A stretch of 64,000 bases of DNA. It comes from Pelobates cultripes. Lineage: Eukaryota > Chordata > Amphibia > Anura > Pelobatidae. Positions 47,501-60,900 of the stretch are shown piece after piece. The stretch lies in the NCBI GenBank assembly GCA_933207985.1, contig OW240921.1:117954357-118018356 (forward strand). Reading direction: 5' to 3'. The position numbers were made by a program, and so were the translations under genes. Position 1 is the first letter of the stretch. Every line of letters begins with the position of its first letter. Under the pieces are notes generated by a model. The model was not told the origin of the DNA. It did no database searches and saw only the letters and a list, made by a program, of their open reading frames with translations.

Positions 47501-50500
47501 ACGTTCATTCACCCCCGAAGGTGTCTCGTTTAATATTTCCAGGCGTACGAAGACGTCAATCACCTCAGTTTTCTACCCGGCCTTTCCAAATAACTCCAAG
47601 CTCTGCCCAGTAGCATGTCTCAAGGAGTACGAGTCCAGGACTTCTTCGATTCGTGATCCTGCATATCCTGAGTTATTCCTGGCCCTTCGTCATCCGTATC
47701 ACCCTGTTTCAACAGTCACCTTGTCTCGTTGGGTCAAGTGGGTTATGAAATTAGCAGGCATCGACACTTCTGTGTATGGAGCACACTCGGTCAGGGGAGC
47801 CATGGCGACTAAAGCATTCTCCAAAGGCTGCAGGTTGGAAGACCTACTCCGGGCGGCTGATTGGTCCCGCGAATCTACCTTCAAGGAGTTTTATTTTCGG
47901 CCAGTTTCTCATTTTTCAGAGGTGGTCGTGTCACAGCTTTGAACTAGCATAATATGAGCCTCCGTGTCCTTAAATAAAATTACCAGATTTTCCTAATTTC
48001 ATGACGTAAAGTCATGATTTTATTAAGGACACGGAGGCGAGTATTATCCCACCCGATGCAGGTAAGTGGTGCCCTCCCATAGCTAAGTGGTCAATAAGTT
48101 TGTTACGAGTTCAGATTACTACAACATAATGCAGGTATTGACAGGTTTTGATTAGAGGATAATCTGGTTTTTGGTGGCATATATTCCGATGTCTAATTCT
48201 GTTCAAAAGTCCAGAAACATATTTTACCAGTTTGTTTCTCTGTTCCTTTCAGCTTCATGATCCGGTTTGGCACCGTTGTGCATGGATTTCCTTCAGGACC
48301 TACGGGAAGATCACAGCTTCTAGAGAATACTGGATTTTTCACTGTGGCGGTCCTGGACTTTTTGCTTTTTTCCTTCATGTTGATGTGTTTACTATGGATT
48401 TTTTGTCGACAACACCAAGAAAGAGGAGTGGCTTAAGGTCACATGGGGAGTTGAGAGTGCTGAAGGCATGCTGATTGGTTGTATTATTGTAGGACTAGCC
48501 CTTTGGGGCATGTTTACATGGTTGATTGTTTCTCTAAAATAAAGTTTTTCTTGCTGCTGAGGAATAAAAGAAAGAGAATAGCATAATACTCGCCTCCGTG
48601 TCCTTAATAAAATCATGACTTTACGTCATGAAATTAGTAAAATCTGGTAATTATATTACAAATCCCTGTTCAGACTTTTATACAGTCTCCTACCTTGTCA
48701 TCGATGGTATCGAATTTGGTGAGCACAATCCCATCAATAAGACGTGGCTTCTCAGTCATCGAATGATCAGCCAGTGCCTTGTTAAACTTAACCTGCAGAA
48801 GAAGAAAAATAAAAATTAAAAACAAACATCAAACCTTTGGGCTTGTGACAAATAATTTCACCATGTGTAACAACCCAGACTGGCTTCATAATTTTGATAA
48901 AAATTACTTCTTTCAATCGCCACAGCATTCGCTTTATTTCCTATCTCTGAGCTTTGTGATTCGCCCAATCACAGTACCTGGAAAACGTATTTAACCAGAG
49001 ACTGATTGGAGAAAAATAAAGTAGATAGATATTTGAGATGTTCCCCAAACCTGGCAAACTTTGGATTCTTGAGGTTAGAGAACATGAATACTTGGCGAAA
49101 CGTTATAGTTTTAATGAAAACCCAGTTTTAAAACGCTAAGTCATGCATTAGGTTGTTCTATCAAGAAATAGGTGCCACTAAAATGTGGCTTAGACGTACC
49201 AACTGGTCCACGGCTTCATTCCCAACTAAAGCTTCCCCAACAAAGAGCACGAGATCCGGCATGTTTACGGCTATAAGTTTTGCCAATGCGGTCATCAGAG
49301 GAGCATTATCTTGCATGCGACCAGCGGTGTCCACCAGCACCACATCAAATACCTGGTTACGAGCTACACAGAAAGCAGACATTGTCTCAGAAGCAAAAAT
49401 ATAAGAGAAAACAAGATTCTGTTCCAGGAGCCAGAGGCAAAGCATAGAAGTCCCAAAACAAGATTATTGAGCAAAGAGAGCAGCAGATAGTGTAAGCTCA
49501 GGGTAATGCCTGCATCAAAATGGGGAGGAAATTACAAAGGAAAGCATCAATGGAGGTCCTACAGGAGGTGGCAACTTACCATATGATATGGCTTCCATGG
49601 CAATGCCAGCCGCATCCTTGCCATAGCCCTTCTCGTACAGCTGGACCATGGTGCGCCCTTTGTGCTGCTCTGGAGGATGCAGAGCGTTAAGGCGTCGAGT
49701 GTGAGTTCGCAACTGCTCCACAGCACCTGCACGGAATGTGTCACAAGCGGCTATGAGGACACTGATACCATTCTCAATGAGCCAGAAGGAGATCTACAGC
49801 CGGAAGAGGAAGAAGAAAAATGTCTGAGGGCAGATGGCCTGATTGTATTTGGTGATACTAATAAAAGTATAGTAAAAGTAATTCTGTCAAAACAGGCCAT
49901 TTAGGTTGGTGAAACTTTCCCTATGTTTATCAAAACTGGTCAATTATGGGAACATCACAAAACTGTTCTTTAACAAGCACATATTCTCCTATTAGGTCAC
50001 TGAAGTAACCCATTAGGCCAGCAGAACTATGGACATACCACAATCCTTTCTCTAGAACTTACCTTGGCCAGATTGGTTGACTTCCCCACACCATTGACTC
50101 CACAGAATGTGATTACGTAAGGACGGCGTAGGCGTTGTGCCTCCATTACATCACGCAGGACGTCCACACGACGCTTTGGCTGCAGGATTTGAACCAGAGA
50201 CTCTTGCAAAGCTTGCTTTACTGCAGACGTCACAGCTACAGGCCAAAAAGGAGAGGAATGTCTACAGAGGCACATTTATCAATATTAACAAGCACCTCAT
50301 AGTTTAAATTAACATTAAGCAAAAAAAAAATAAAAAAAAAATTTGTTCTAATGCAGCCCTATCCTACTCCACTGCAGGGAGAGAGATGATAGCAAGAGAG
50401 GTCACCATTAGCCATGAAGTTGAAGGTTCTGCCACCATTGGTCACCTGTCACCCTCATGCTATGCGTGCGGATGACAGATGCCAAATATGCACAGAATTA

Positions 50501-51390
50501 ACATTAGCCAGCGCAGAATGATGCCACAGCTGGAGGTGTTACCCTACATGTGCTGAGTTTTATGACCTGTTTCACATTGAAATGCTACACATAGACTCCA
50601 AGCACCATGAACACTTCTAATAACTGCAGTGGTGATGATGTTTGGAGTAATAAACATTGTTAAAAGATATCAACCCAATATTTACACTGGTTTTTGAGGA
50701 AAGGGGTTAAAGGAGAACACTTCCAGAATGTTTAACGTGTTTACTTGCCCATTATACTTAACTATGTATTTGTGAGGTGTGAAAAAAACAAAATTAAATA
50801 TAGAAATTCCTATCCCTTTATGAAGCTACTGGGCGTTTCCATCCTAGCTCCCTGTCAATCACTGTTCCAAGCTCTGTCCTTTACATCTGGCAGTGAGCAT
50901 AGTCAGAAGAGGAGAAATGACGCAATGTTTCTAGTTCTCCTGCTCATTTGCATTATGTGCCATGGCTGTGACTTCATTGAACTGGATTATAATGTACTTG
51001 TCTAATCCTTCATATAAACCTAAGAGGAAATGCAGCATCACATGAAAGACTGACTAAAAAAACTAACAATACCAGGAATAAATAATAAATAAAAAGTTAG
51101 AGAGGATTTAACCCCTTAAGACCAGAGGGCGTACAATTACGCCCTATTTTAGGCGGCTCTAAACGCTGCCGGGGGTAATTCTTACCCGCCCCCCCCCGTG
51201 GTAGATCCTCCGGTGCCCCCCGGCCATGTGAGAGTGAGGTCCTTGCGAGGACCTCACAATCACATGGCCGGGTAGGCTGCCTCCTGCATTGCCAGCAGGG
51301 GGGCTGCCTGTAATGACAGTTGGTGCCCCTGCTGGCTGAAAATAAAAATAAAATAAGTGTAAAAACAAACAAAAAAAAATATATACTTAG

Positions 51391-51482
<92 letters not shown>

Positions 51483-51703
51483 CTAAGTATATATACACAC
51501 TGTCTAGGTGTATTTTAATATATATATATAAAAATATCAAATTACACGTAGACTGATACTGAATTTAAATACGTTAAAAAGTAGATGTGTGTTATTTCGT
51601 TCTAACTGTATTGTGATATTTATATATTTATATCAAAATACACGTAGAACGAAATATATATCTACATACATAAATATATACCTATATATAAAAAAAAATA
51701 TTA

Positions 51704-51763
<60 letters not shown>

Positions 51764-51811
51764 ATATATATAGATTCACCTACATATACATACACACACA
51801 TATAGATTCAC

Positions 51812-51906
<95 letters not shown>

Positions 51907-54900
51907 TTAATTCTACATATATATTTATGTAATATTTTTACATAATTAGGTATCTTAATTAATTACAATTAGCGGGACCTGCCTGACAACCCATGCCGAA
52001 AGTAAAGGGAATTTAATTTGTTAGCACTATATTTAACCCTATAACTTTCCAAGACACCATAAAACCTGTACATGGGGGGTACTGTTCTACTCGGGAGACT
52101 TCGCTGAACACAAATATTAGTGTTTCAAAACAGTAAAATGTATTACAACAATGATATCGCCAGTAAAAGTGAAGTTTTTTGCATTTTTCATGCACAAACA
52201 GCACTTACACGGACGATATTACTGCTGTGATACTTTTTGCTGTTTTGAAACACAAATATTTGTGTTCAGCGAAGTCTCCCGAGTACAACAGTACCCCTCA
52301 TGTACAGGTTTTATGGTGTTTTCAAAAGTTACAGCGTCAAATATAAGGCTTGCGTTTCATTTTTTTCACATTAAAATTCGCCAGATTGGTTACGTTGCCT
52401 TTGAGACCCTATGGTAGCCCAAGAATGAAAATTACCCCTATGATGGCATACCATTTGCAATAGTAGACAACCCAAGGTATTGCAAACGGGGTATGTCCAG
52501 TCTTTTTTAGTAGCCACTTAGTCACAAACACTGGCCAAAATTGCAGTTTTTTGCATTTTTCACACAAACAAATACTAACGCTAGCTTTGGCCAGTGTTTG
52601 TGACCAAAATGGCTACTAAAAAAGATTGGACATACCCCATTTGCAATACCTTGGGTTGTCTACTATTGCAAATGGTATGCCATTGTGGGTGTAAATTTAA
52701 TTCCTGGGCTACTATAAAGTCCCAAAGGCAACGTAACCAATCTGGCGAATTTCAATTTCAAATGTAACGTGCTATATTTGACCCTGTAACTTCCCAAAAC
52801 GCCATAAAATCTGTACATAGGGGGTACTGTTTTACACGTGAGACTTTGCTGAATACAAATATGTGTATTTTATTGCAGTAAAAGCAAACAGTATTATGAC
52901 ATTGACAGTTAAAATGTCATGTAGAACTAAAAAAATCTTATTTTCTCCAATTTTTTTCATATTAAATTGTTTCATAGCTAAATATTTGATATTAAATGAA
53001 AGCCCTGTTTCCCCTGAATAAAATGATATATAATAAGGGTGGGTGCATTTACTATGAAAGAGGTGAATTACGGTTGGACAGACATGTAGCGCAAATGCCA
53101 GGTTTTGTTTACATTTTGTTTCGTTCACAACGTGTACATTTGGCTCAGTCCTTAAGGGGTTACAAATGTTGTATTCAATAGTGGCAGTTGCTCTTTAGTG
53201 AACCAGTATGCAATGCTAGGCATTCCTAAATCCAATCTAACAGATAATTTGTCCTATTGATGCTCTATTATTATTATCACCATTTATATAGCGCCAACAG
53301 ATTCTGTAGTGCTTTACAATATTATGAGAGGGGGGATGTAACAATAAATAGGACAATTACAAGAAAACTTACAGGAACGATTGGTTGAAGAGGACCCTGC
53401 TCAAACAACCTTACAGACTATAGGAGGTGGGGTGTAAAACACAATAGGACAGGAAATAGCAATCAGATAAGGTGGGAGTGTAACAGAGCTGGAGGAGAGA
53501 GTAGAGTGCTGCCCTTTAGGAGAGAGCAAGAGACAGGTATGTAAGGTAGAGGTTACTCTGGGTGGCCATAAACTTTCCTAAAGAGATGGGTTTTGAGGCA
53601 CTTTTTAAATGATTGAAGACTAAGGGAGAGCTTGATGGTCGTAGGCAGGCTATTCCATAGGAAGGGAGCCACCCGCGAGAAGTCCTGCAAGCGTGAGTTG
53701 GCCATACGGGTGAGAGCAGTGGACAGGAGAAGGTCACGGGCAGAGCGGAGAGACCAAGAAAGGGCATACCTATGGATCAGTAAAGAGATATAGAAGGGGA
53801 TAGAATTGTTCAGTGCTTTATAGGTATAGGTTAGTACTTTGAACTGACTCCTTTAGGACACAGGAAGCCAATGTAAGGACTGACAGAGGTGTGAGGTGTG
53901 AGAGGACCGACTAGAAACGAAAATCAGTCTGGTGGCAGCATTCAATACAGTCTGTAGCGGGGCAATACGGCTTTCGGGAAGACCAATTAGGAGAGGGTTA
54001 CAATAATCCATGCGGTAAATTACTTAAACACGGACAAGCTCCTTGGTAGCACCTTCCGTAAGAAAGGGTCGGATGCGGGCTATGTTTTTAAGTTGAAATC
54101 TACAGGATTTGAGGCTCAAAGGTGGGGCCAAAATCAAGTATGACGTCAAGACAGCGTGCTTGCAAGGATGGGCTTATGTGGATACCACTAACTTGAAGGG
54201 AGAGCGAAAGAGGATGACCAGTATTAGAAGAAGGAAAGACAAGGAGCTCAGTTTTAGAGAGATCGAGTTTCAGAAAGCAGGAGAACATCAGAGATGGAAG
54301 AAAGGCAAGCAGTGACATGTTGCATTGCATGACGGCAGGGGAGAGGTCCAGGGAGGAAAGATATCTGGGTGTCATCAGCATACAGGTGGCAGTGGAATCC
54401 AAAGAAGTAATAGGTTTGCCAAGAGAGCCAGTATAAAGAGAAAATAGAAGGGGATCAAGAACAGAGCTTTGGGGAACTTCAACCGAGACAGGACGAGGGG
54501 AGGAGGTATTTCTCCCAACGCACAGTGTCTCCTTTTCCAGTGATAAGAGGAAAACCAGGAGAGGACAGAGTCACAGAGACCGAGTGATTGAAGAGTTTAA
54601 AGAAGGATAGCATGATCAGCGGTGTCAAAGGCAGCAGAGAGGTCAAGAAGAATTAGTATGGAGTAGTGGCCTATGGATTTAGCTGTGATTAGGTTGTTAG
54701 TAACTTTGATAAGAGCAGTCTCAGTAAAGTGGAGAGGGCGGAAGCCAGATTGAAGATGGCCAAGGAGAAAGTTGGAATTGAGGAAGTGAGACATACGGGT
54801 AAAGACAAGTCTTTCCAGAAGCTTTGAGGAAAAAGGCAGCAGTGATATGGGATGCTAGTTAGAGGGGGAGGACGGGTCAAGTGATGTTTTTTTCAGGATG

Positions 54901-57900
54901 GGTACTACAGTGGCATGTTTAAGGTCAGCAGGAACAACACCAGAAGAGAGAGAGCAGTTGATGTGTGTTAAGGAAGGCAAAAGACAAGGGGATCTGATAA
55001 GGTGAGATGGGACAGGATCGAGCAGGCAAGTGGTGGGGCAAGATGAAAGGAGAAGTGCAGCCAACTCTTGTTCAGTAGCCGGAGAGAAAGTCTGAAGGGT
55101 AGGAAACGCATGATCTACGTGTGGTTGAGAAAGAACGGCAAGGTAGGGAGAATTCTTTTCTTAGCTGTTCAATCTTGTCGGTAAAGTAGCATGCAAAGCT
55201 ATCAGCTGTAAGGTTAGTTTGGGGAGTGATCACAGCAGGCTAAGAAGAGAGTTAAAGGTATCAAAGAGACGCCTGGGATTGCGGGAGTATGAAGGAATGA
55301 GAGAGGAAAAGTATGACTGCTTGGCAAGGGCAAGGGCTGTGCTGTATGAACACAATATGAATCCATAATGGAGAAAGTTTGGCTGGGTGTGAGATTTCCT
55401 CCAGGAGCGTTGAGCACAATAGGAGCATCTTAGCGTGTTGATTTAGTATACCACGGTTAAGGGGCGTGTCATCCTCGAGGTACTTGTTTGGAGCGGGGCT
55501 GCAGCGTTCAAGGCAGGTGATGGTAGTGTTATATGTGGAGATGAGTTGGAGTTGTGACAGCTGCTGGATGTCAATAGAATTAAGATTCCTCCTGAGTTGA
55601 GGGGGGTTAGGCTGAGGTTGTTGAGTGAGGGGGTACTCGAGAGCAAACAATAAGAGGTGGTGGTCAGAGAGAGGAAATGGAGTGTTGCCGATATTAGATA
55701 ATGTACATGCATAAAAGAAAATGAGGTTGAGGGTATTGCCAGCTATATGGGAGGGAGAATTAGCCCACTGCGATAACCCAAAGGAGGAAGTAATTGAAAG
55801 TAGTTTAGAGGCTGCTGAGGTCAAAGGTGGGTTAATGGGAATATTGAAGTCTCAGAGAATTAGGGATGGACTATTAGAAGAGAGGAAGTAGGGTAGCAAA
55901 GTGGTCAAGGAAGAGGAAATGGGGACCAGGGAGGTGATAAAAAAATAGCAACGTTAGAGAAGAGTTTGAAAAGGCGAAGCGAATGATTTTCAAATGATGG
56001 GAAAGAGAGTGAAGGGGTTGGGGGGGGTAGAAGTTTGTAGGAGCAGTGAGGTGAGAGGAGAAACCCTACACCACCACCTTTACATTCAGAGTGTCTTATG
56101 GGTAAGTTGAAGACCACCAAAGGACAAAGATGCAGGGCTAGCAGTGTCAGAGAGGGGACAGCCATGTTTCTGTTAAGACTAATAAATCTAGGAAACAAGA
56201 GATGAAGAGGTTGTGGACAGCAGTGGATTTTGTAATATTGCAAACAGAGCGTGCATTCCAGAGCGCAGTATTGAAGGAGGATTTACAGGAAGAGTAACAT
56301 GAGATGGGTATGAGATTGGTGTGGTCCTTGAGTTAGTTTGTGGTGGGTTTGCCGAGACATCACCAGCTGCTAGAAGCTGAAGGACAGAAAGGAAGTGAAA
56401 GTGGGAGTAGGATTTTAAAGTTTTGTAGGAGGGTATGTATATAGAGGATTTGGGAGGAGTTGGTGGAGATAGGCTGGAAAGGTATATGTAGAGTGCATGG
56501 GATGAATAGAGAGGGGAGTGGAGTAAAGTGGAAGTAATAAAGATGGTGTTGCCAGGGACAGGTGAGCAGAACGATAGGGATATTTTAGTAATGAGAGAAG
56601 TGTGAAAGTGAAAAATAGAAGGGAGAAAATTTTAGAGAAAATGTGTTTTGTTATATAGATATGAAGATTATACATATGCACATATATAATCATATACACA
56701 TATACCTATGAGTGTTTAAACCGTGGTTAAGGATGCAGTTTGTTAACAGAGGGACTTCAGGTGAGGAGAGGTTTAGGGACAATGTAAACTGCGTTCACGG
56801 AGACGTCCATGATGACAAGTGTTAATACTCACTGCTAAAGGTTCCCATGACTTTCCCTTCCAGCTTCTTGGCCACAGACTCGCAGAGCTGTATAGCTATT
56901 TCTGCTGCCACGTTCTTTGCTGCAGAAAGAAAATGAACAGGGATAAATCACACAAAAAAAGAACAGGAAGTTTATAATTGAACTGTCTCTTGTTTGAACT
57001 ACATCTGTACAGCCTCCCTTAGTGTCACATGCGCCAGCAGCCCAGTGGAAGATGGCTCCTGTTTTAACAAGACCAGATGTTGCAGCTGTGTAAAGGAGAC
57101 TGTACACCTACCAATCAGATGGTCCTTCATCTTCTCCAAGACAGGCTCCATGTCCTCCAAACTTAAACTTTTTGCCCCAACGAGGCCCTTCAGCATGCCA
57201 AACATTCCCCCAAAACTGCTCTTCTTGGCGCTGAAAGAGAAGATTGATTTACAAAAATTAGAATAAGTGGAACAAATGCTGACATTTCTTTGTAAACATC
57301 AACATAACATGTTTATAGCAGGCGACATCATGTGAACACATTCTGGATCAGTATTAAAGCTCTCACTTGCAATTTCCACTTTTCAATAAAATCAGTCAAA
57401 TATCCGAACATCTTGACTACGTGTATTAATTACAATGGGCCATGTATCTCCAGTGAACAGATTTCATCATTTACACAAACTGTGTGCAGGTAGTTTGTTG
57501 ATAACCCAAGTTATTTTGTAAGGAAAGAGAGGTTTCCATATTTACTTAAAAAAAAAAAAAAAAGAAAAATTCAGATTTCAATAGGTAATTTATAAATTAA
57601 CTGGTTACACCCCTTGGCTGTCAGACAGACGGTCTTGTTATATCCTGGTTTATTTGCTCAGTGCAAATAAACTCAAGAGGCAGCAATTACCCAGGTAGAT
57701 CTGTGTCTGGACAGGCTTAGGATATCTGCAGCTATTTGCAAGCTGTTTTTAGATATACCCCAAATGAAAAATGCATAATTAAATGCATGCATGTTGTCAC
57801 TGAAGGTATATTCACACCTACAGGTACCTCCCGTCCATTCACACCTACAGGTACCTCCCGTCCATTCACACCTACAGGTACCTCCCGTCCATTCTGACCT

Positions 57901-60900
57901 ACAGGTACCTCCCGTCCATTCTGACCTACAGGTACCTCCCGTCCATTCACACCTACAGGTACCTCCCGTCCATTCACACCTACAGGTACCTCCCGTCCAT
58001 TCACACCTACAGGTACCTCACTGGCCATTTAAAGGTAGTTAACTGGCATTTAGACCAACCTGGATTTTAGCGGAGCAGGGCTGGATTTTACTGACGGACG
58101 CTCATCTTCCTCCTCCTCCTCTTCACTGCTGCTCTCACACTCTACATCAGGCAGGTTTCCCTGCATACCACCACCACGAGATCGCTAGAAGTGCGAAAAG
58201 TACATATAAATAGCAATATGTCAGGGAACATAGAATACAGAAATAAAGAGCAAATTATGTAATGCACGCGTTATCAGTGGCACGCTATCCACGTCCTGCA
58301 AGTTATCAGTGGCACGCTATCCACATCCTGCATGTTATCAGTGGCACGCTATCCACGTCCTGCAAGTTATCAGTGGCACGCTATCCACATCCTGCAAGTT
58401 ATCAGTGGCACGCTATCCACGTCCTGCAAGTTATCAGTGGCACGCTATCCACGTCCTGCATGTTATCAGTGGCACGCTATCCACGTCCTGCATGTTATCA
58501 GTGGCACGCTATCCACGTCCTGCATGTTATCAGTGGCACGCTATCCACGTCCTGCATGTTATCAGTGGCACGCTATCCACGTCCTGCATGTTATCAGTGG
58601 CACGCTATCCACGTCCTGCATGTTATCAGTGGCACGCTATCCACGTCCTGCATGTTATCAGTGGCACGCTATCCACGTCCTGCATGTTATCAGTGGCACG
58701 CTATCCACGTCCTGCATGTTATCAGTGGCACGCTATCCACGTCCTGCATGTTATCAGTGGCACGCTATCCACGTCCTGCATGTTATCAGTGGCACGCTAT
58801 CCACGTCCTGCATGTTATCAGTGGCACGCTATCCACGTCCTGCATGTTATCAGTGGCACGCTATCCACGTCCTGCATGTTATCAGTGGCACGCTATCCAC
58901 GTCCTGCATGTTATCAGTGGCACGCTATCCACGTCCTGCATGTTATCAGTGGCACGCTATCCACGTCCTGCATGTTATCAGTGGCACGCTATCCACGTCC
59001 TGCATGTTATCAGTGGCACGCTATCCACGTCCTGCATGTTATCAGTGGCACGCTATCCACGTCCTGCATGTTATCAGTGGCACGCTATCCACGTCCTGCA
59101 TGTTATCAGTGGCACGCTATCCACGTCCTGCATGTTATCAGTGGCACGCTATCCACGTCCTGCATGTTATCAGTGGCACGCTATCCACGTCCTGCATGTT
59201 ATCAGTGGCACGCTATCCACGTCCTGCATGTTATCAGTGGCACGCTATCCACGTCCTGCATGTTATCAGTGGCACGCTATCCACGTCCTGCATGTTATCA
59301 GTGGCACGCTATCCACGTCCTGCATGTTATCAGTGGCACGCTATCCACGTCCTGCATGTTATCAGTGGCACGCTATCCACGTCCTGCATGTTATCAGTGG
59401 CACGCTATCCTACTACCACACAGATGCCGTATTACTGTCCTGCATGTTCAGGTAACGGTTATATTAATGCAGTGTCAGCAGCTAAACAACACACTCTGTA
59501 ACTTTACCAGGGCAGCAAGATCTTCTTCAGGCACAGAAACATCTTCAGGGCTACTGCCATTGATGGTAGATTTGCTGTAATCCAGTTCTTTGGTGTTTGG
59601 GGCCCCAGGCACCCAAATACGAGGCTGCTTTCCTTTTTCCTTTGGAGCCTCTGGCTTAGGTGATTTACTGGGATGAGAAAAAAAATGAATACATCAGATA
59701 CTGTTAATCCCTACAAGACTATTACAGTTTTTGTACTTACAGCTCGTCTGTCACGGTTTCAATGACAGAATTTTAGCTCTGGTCATGAATACAGTCTAGA
59801 AGTTATTATAGTCTGTTTAGAAAGATACTCTATATAAATGTTTGTTTTTTATTGTTATAATAAATGTTCTATTTTTAAATATAATTTTAATGTATTTCCC
59901 CTTTCCTTCCAAAAATAGCAGGTCCCATATTTTTATGATTAGAGGATTTTTTTTAGATAAGAGTTTTAGAATGTAGTATACTAGTGTTTATCCATTTGAT
60001 TTAGGAATGTATTGGCATTTGGATATCTGGTCTAATGTTTAGGTGACGTACCACTAGAATGGGACATTTCAATATTGAGACAATTTTACTTAAGGAGTTT
60101 GACGGTAGCCAATGATTTTATGGACTTTGAAAGAATACGCCCATCGGGAGTTTGATCTGAGGAAGCCGAAACGCGTCATCACACCACATCCCACCGTCAC
60201 GTCCCGTACGAAGCTCAGCCTCCAGAAAATACTCTGAAACCTGCAGTCCATGGTAATTTGTGTGTAATAATGTGTCGGTGTATTTATATGCATGAAAATC
60301 TATGTAAGTATGTATGTGCAGTCAAACACCAGCACAACATACAAGCACACTCTTGCAAACACAAATATTTCAAACACACCCCTGCGTTTCAAACCAAAAA
60401 AAAATAAAAAAAATTATATAATATATATATATATATATATTATATACACACACACACACACCCCTTCACTCAAACACTTCACACAAATGTACACTTGTAT
60501 TTAAAAGTGAACATTCAGACACACTGAAATCAAACGTAAACTTTACATACAAACACACCTCTGTATTAAAACACTAACTATATACAAGCACCCCTTTAAA
60601 CACCAAACACTGTACATTACACTATAGCGACAGTAAATGCTGCAGCATTGTACGGATATACAACCTAGAAATTTTGGCTTGGGGTGCCTTGGAAAAATAC
60701 TGAAATATTAAGGGCGCCTTTAACCTAAAAAGTTTGGGAACCACTGGTATATACTCTGAACATTGGAGAGAAACATCTACTATAAGAGTTAAGAATATTA
60801 TAAGTGCTCTTTTACTTTATGGTGAGCACAAACGATTTTACACTTTTAAGACATCACGATTTTATACGAAGTTATATTGCACAATACTATTTTATATTGC

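Larger units (their letters stand above)
42655..48653 (+). mobile_element. DIRS-type tyrosine-recombinase retrotransposon, near complete
   Basis: About 6 kb in SRPRA intron 13, opposite to the gene. It has inverted terminal repeats of about 198 bp (42655-42852 and 48415-48613), a 40 bp extension at the right end (48614-48653), and an internal complementary region (47947-48047) that pairs with both outer ends. It carries a gag-like ORF, a reverse transcriptase/RNase H ORF, a methylase-like region and a tyrosine recombinase. DIRS elements copy through a circular intermediate and integrate by recombinase, with no target duplication; none is seen here. The structure is whole, but one frame break affects the RT to methylase-like join. 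Confidence 0.95.

Noticed and set aside
51097..51945. ORFs of 118-147 codons rich in Ile and Tyr
   Set aside because: Arise from (TA)n runs.
58267..59411. CRISPR-like regular repeat of 32 bp
   Set aside because: Copies are head to tail with no spacers, and the genome is eukaryotic.
58262..59580. Three overlapping + strand ORFs of 389-423 codons
   Set aside because: The 32 bp unit has no stop in any + frame, so all frames stay open. It lies in an SRPRA intron on the opposite strand.
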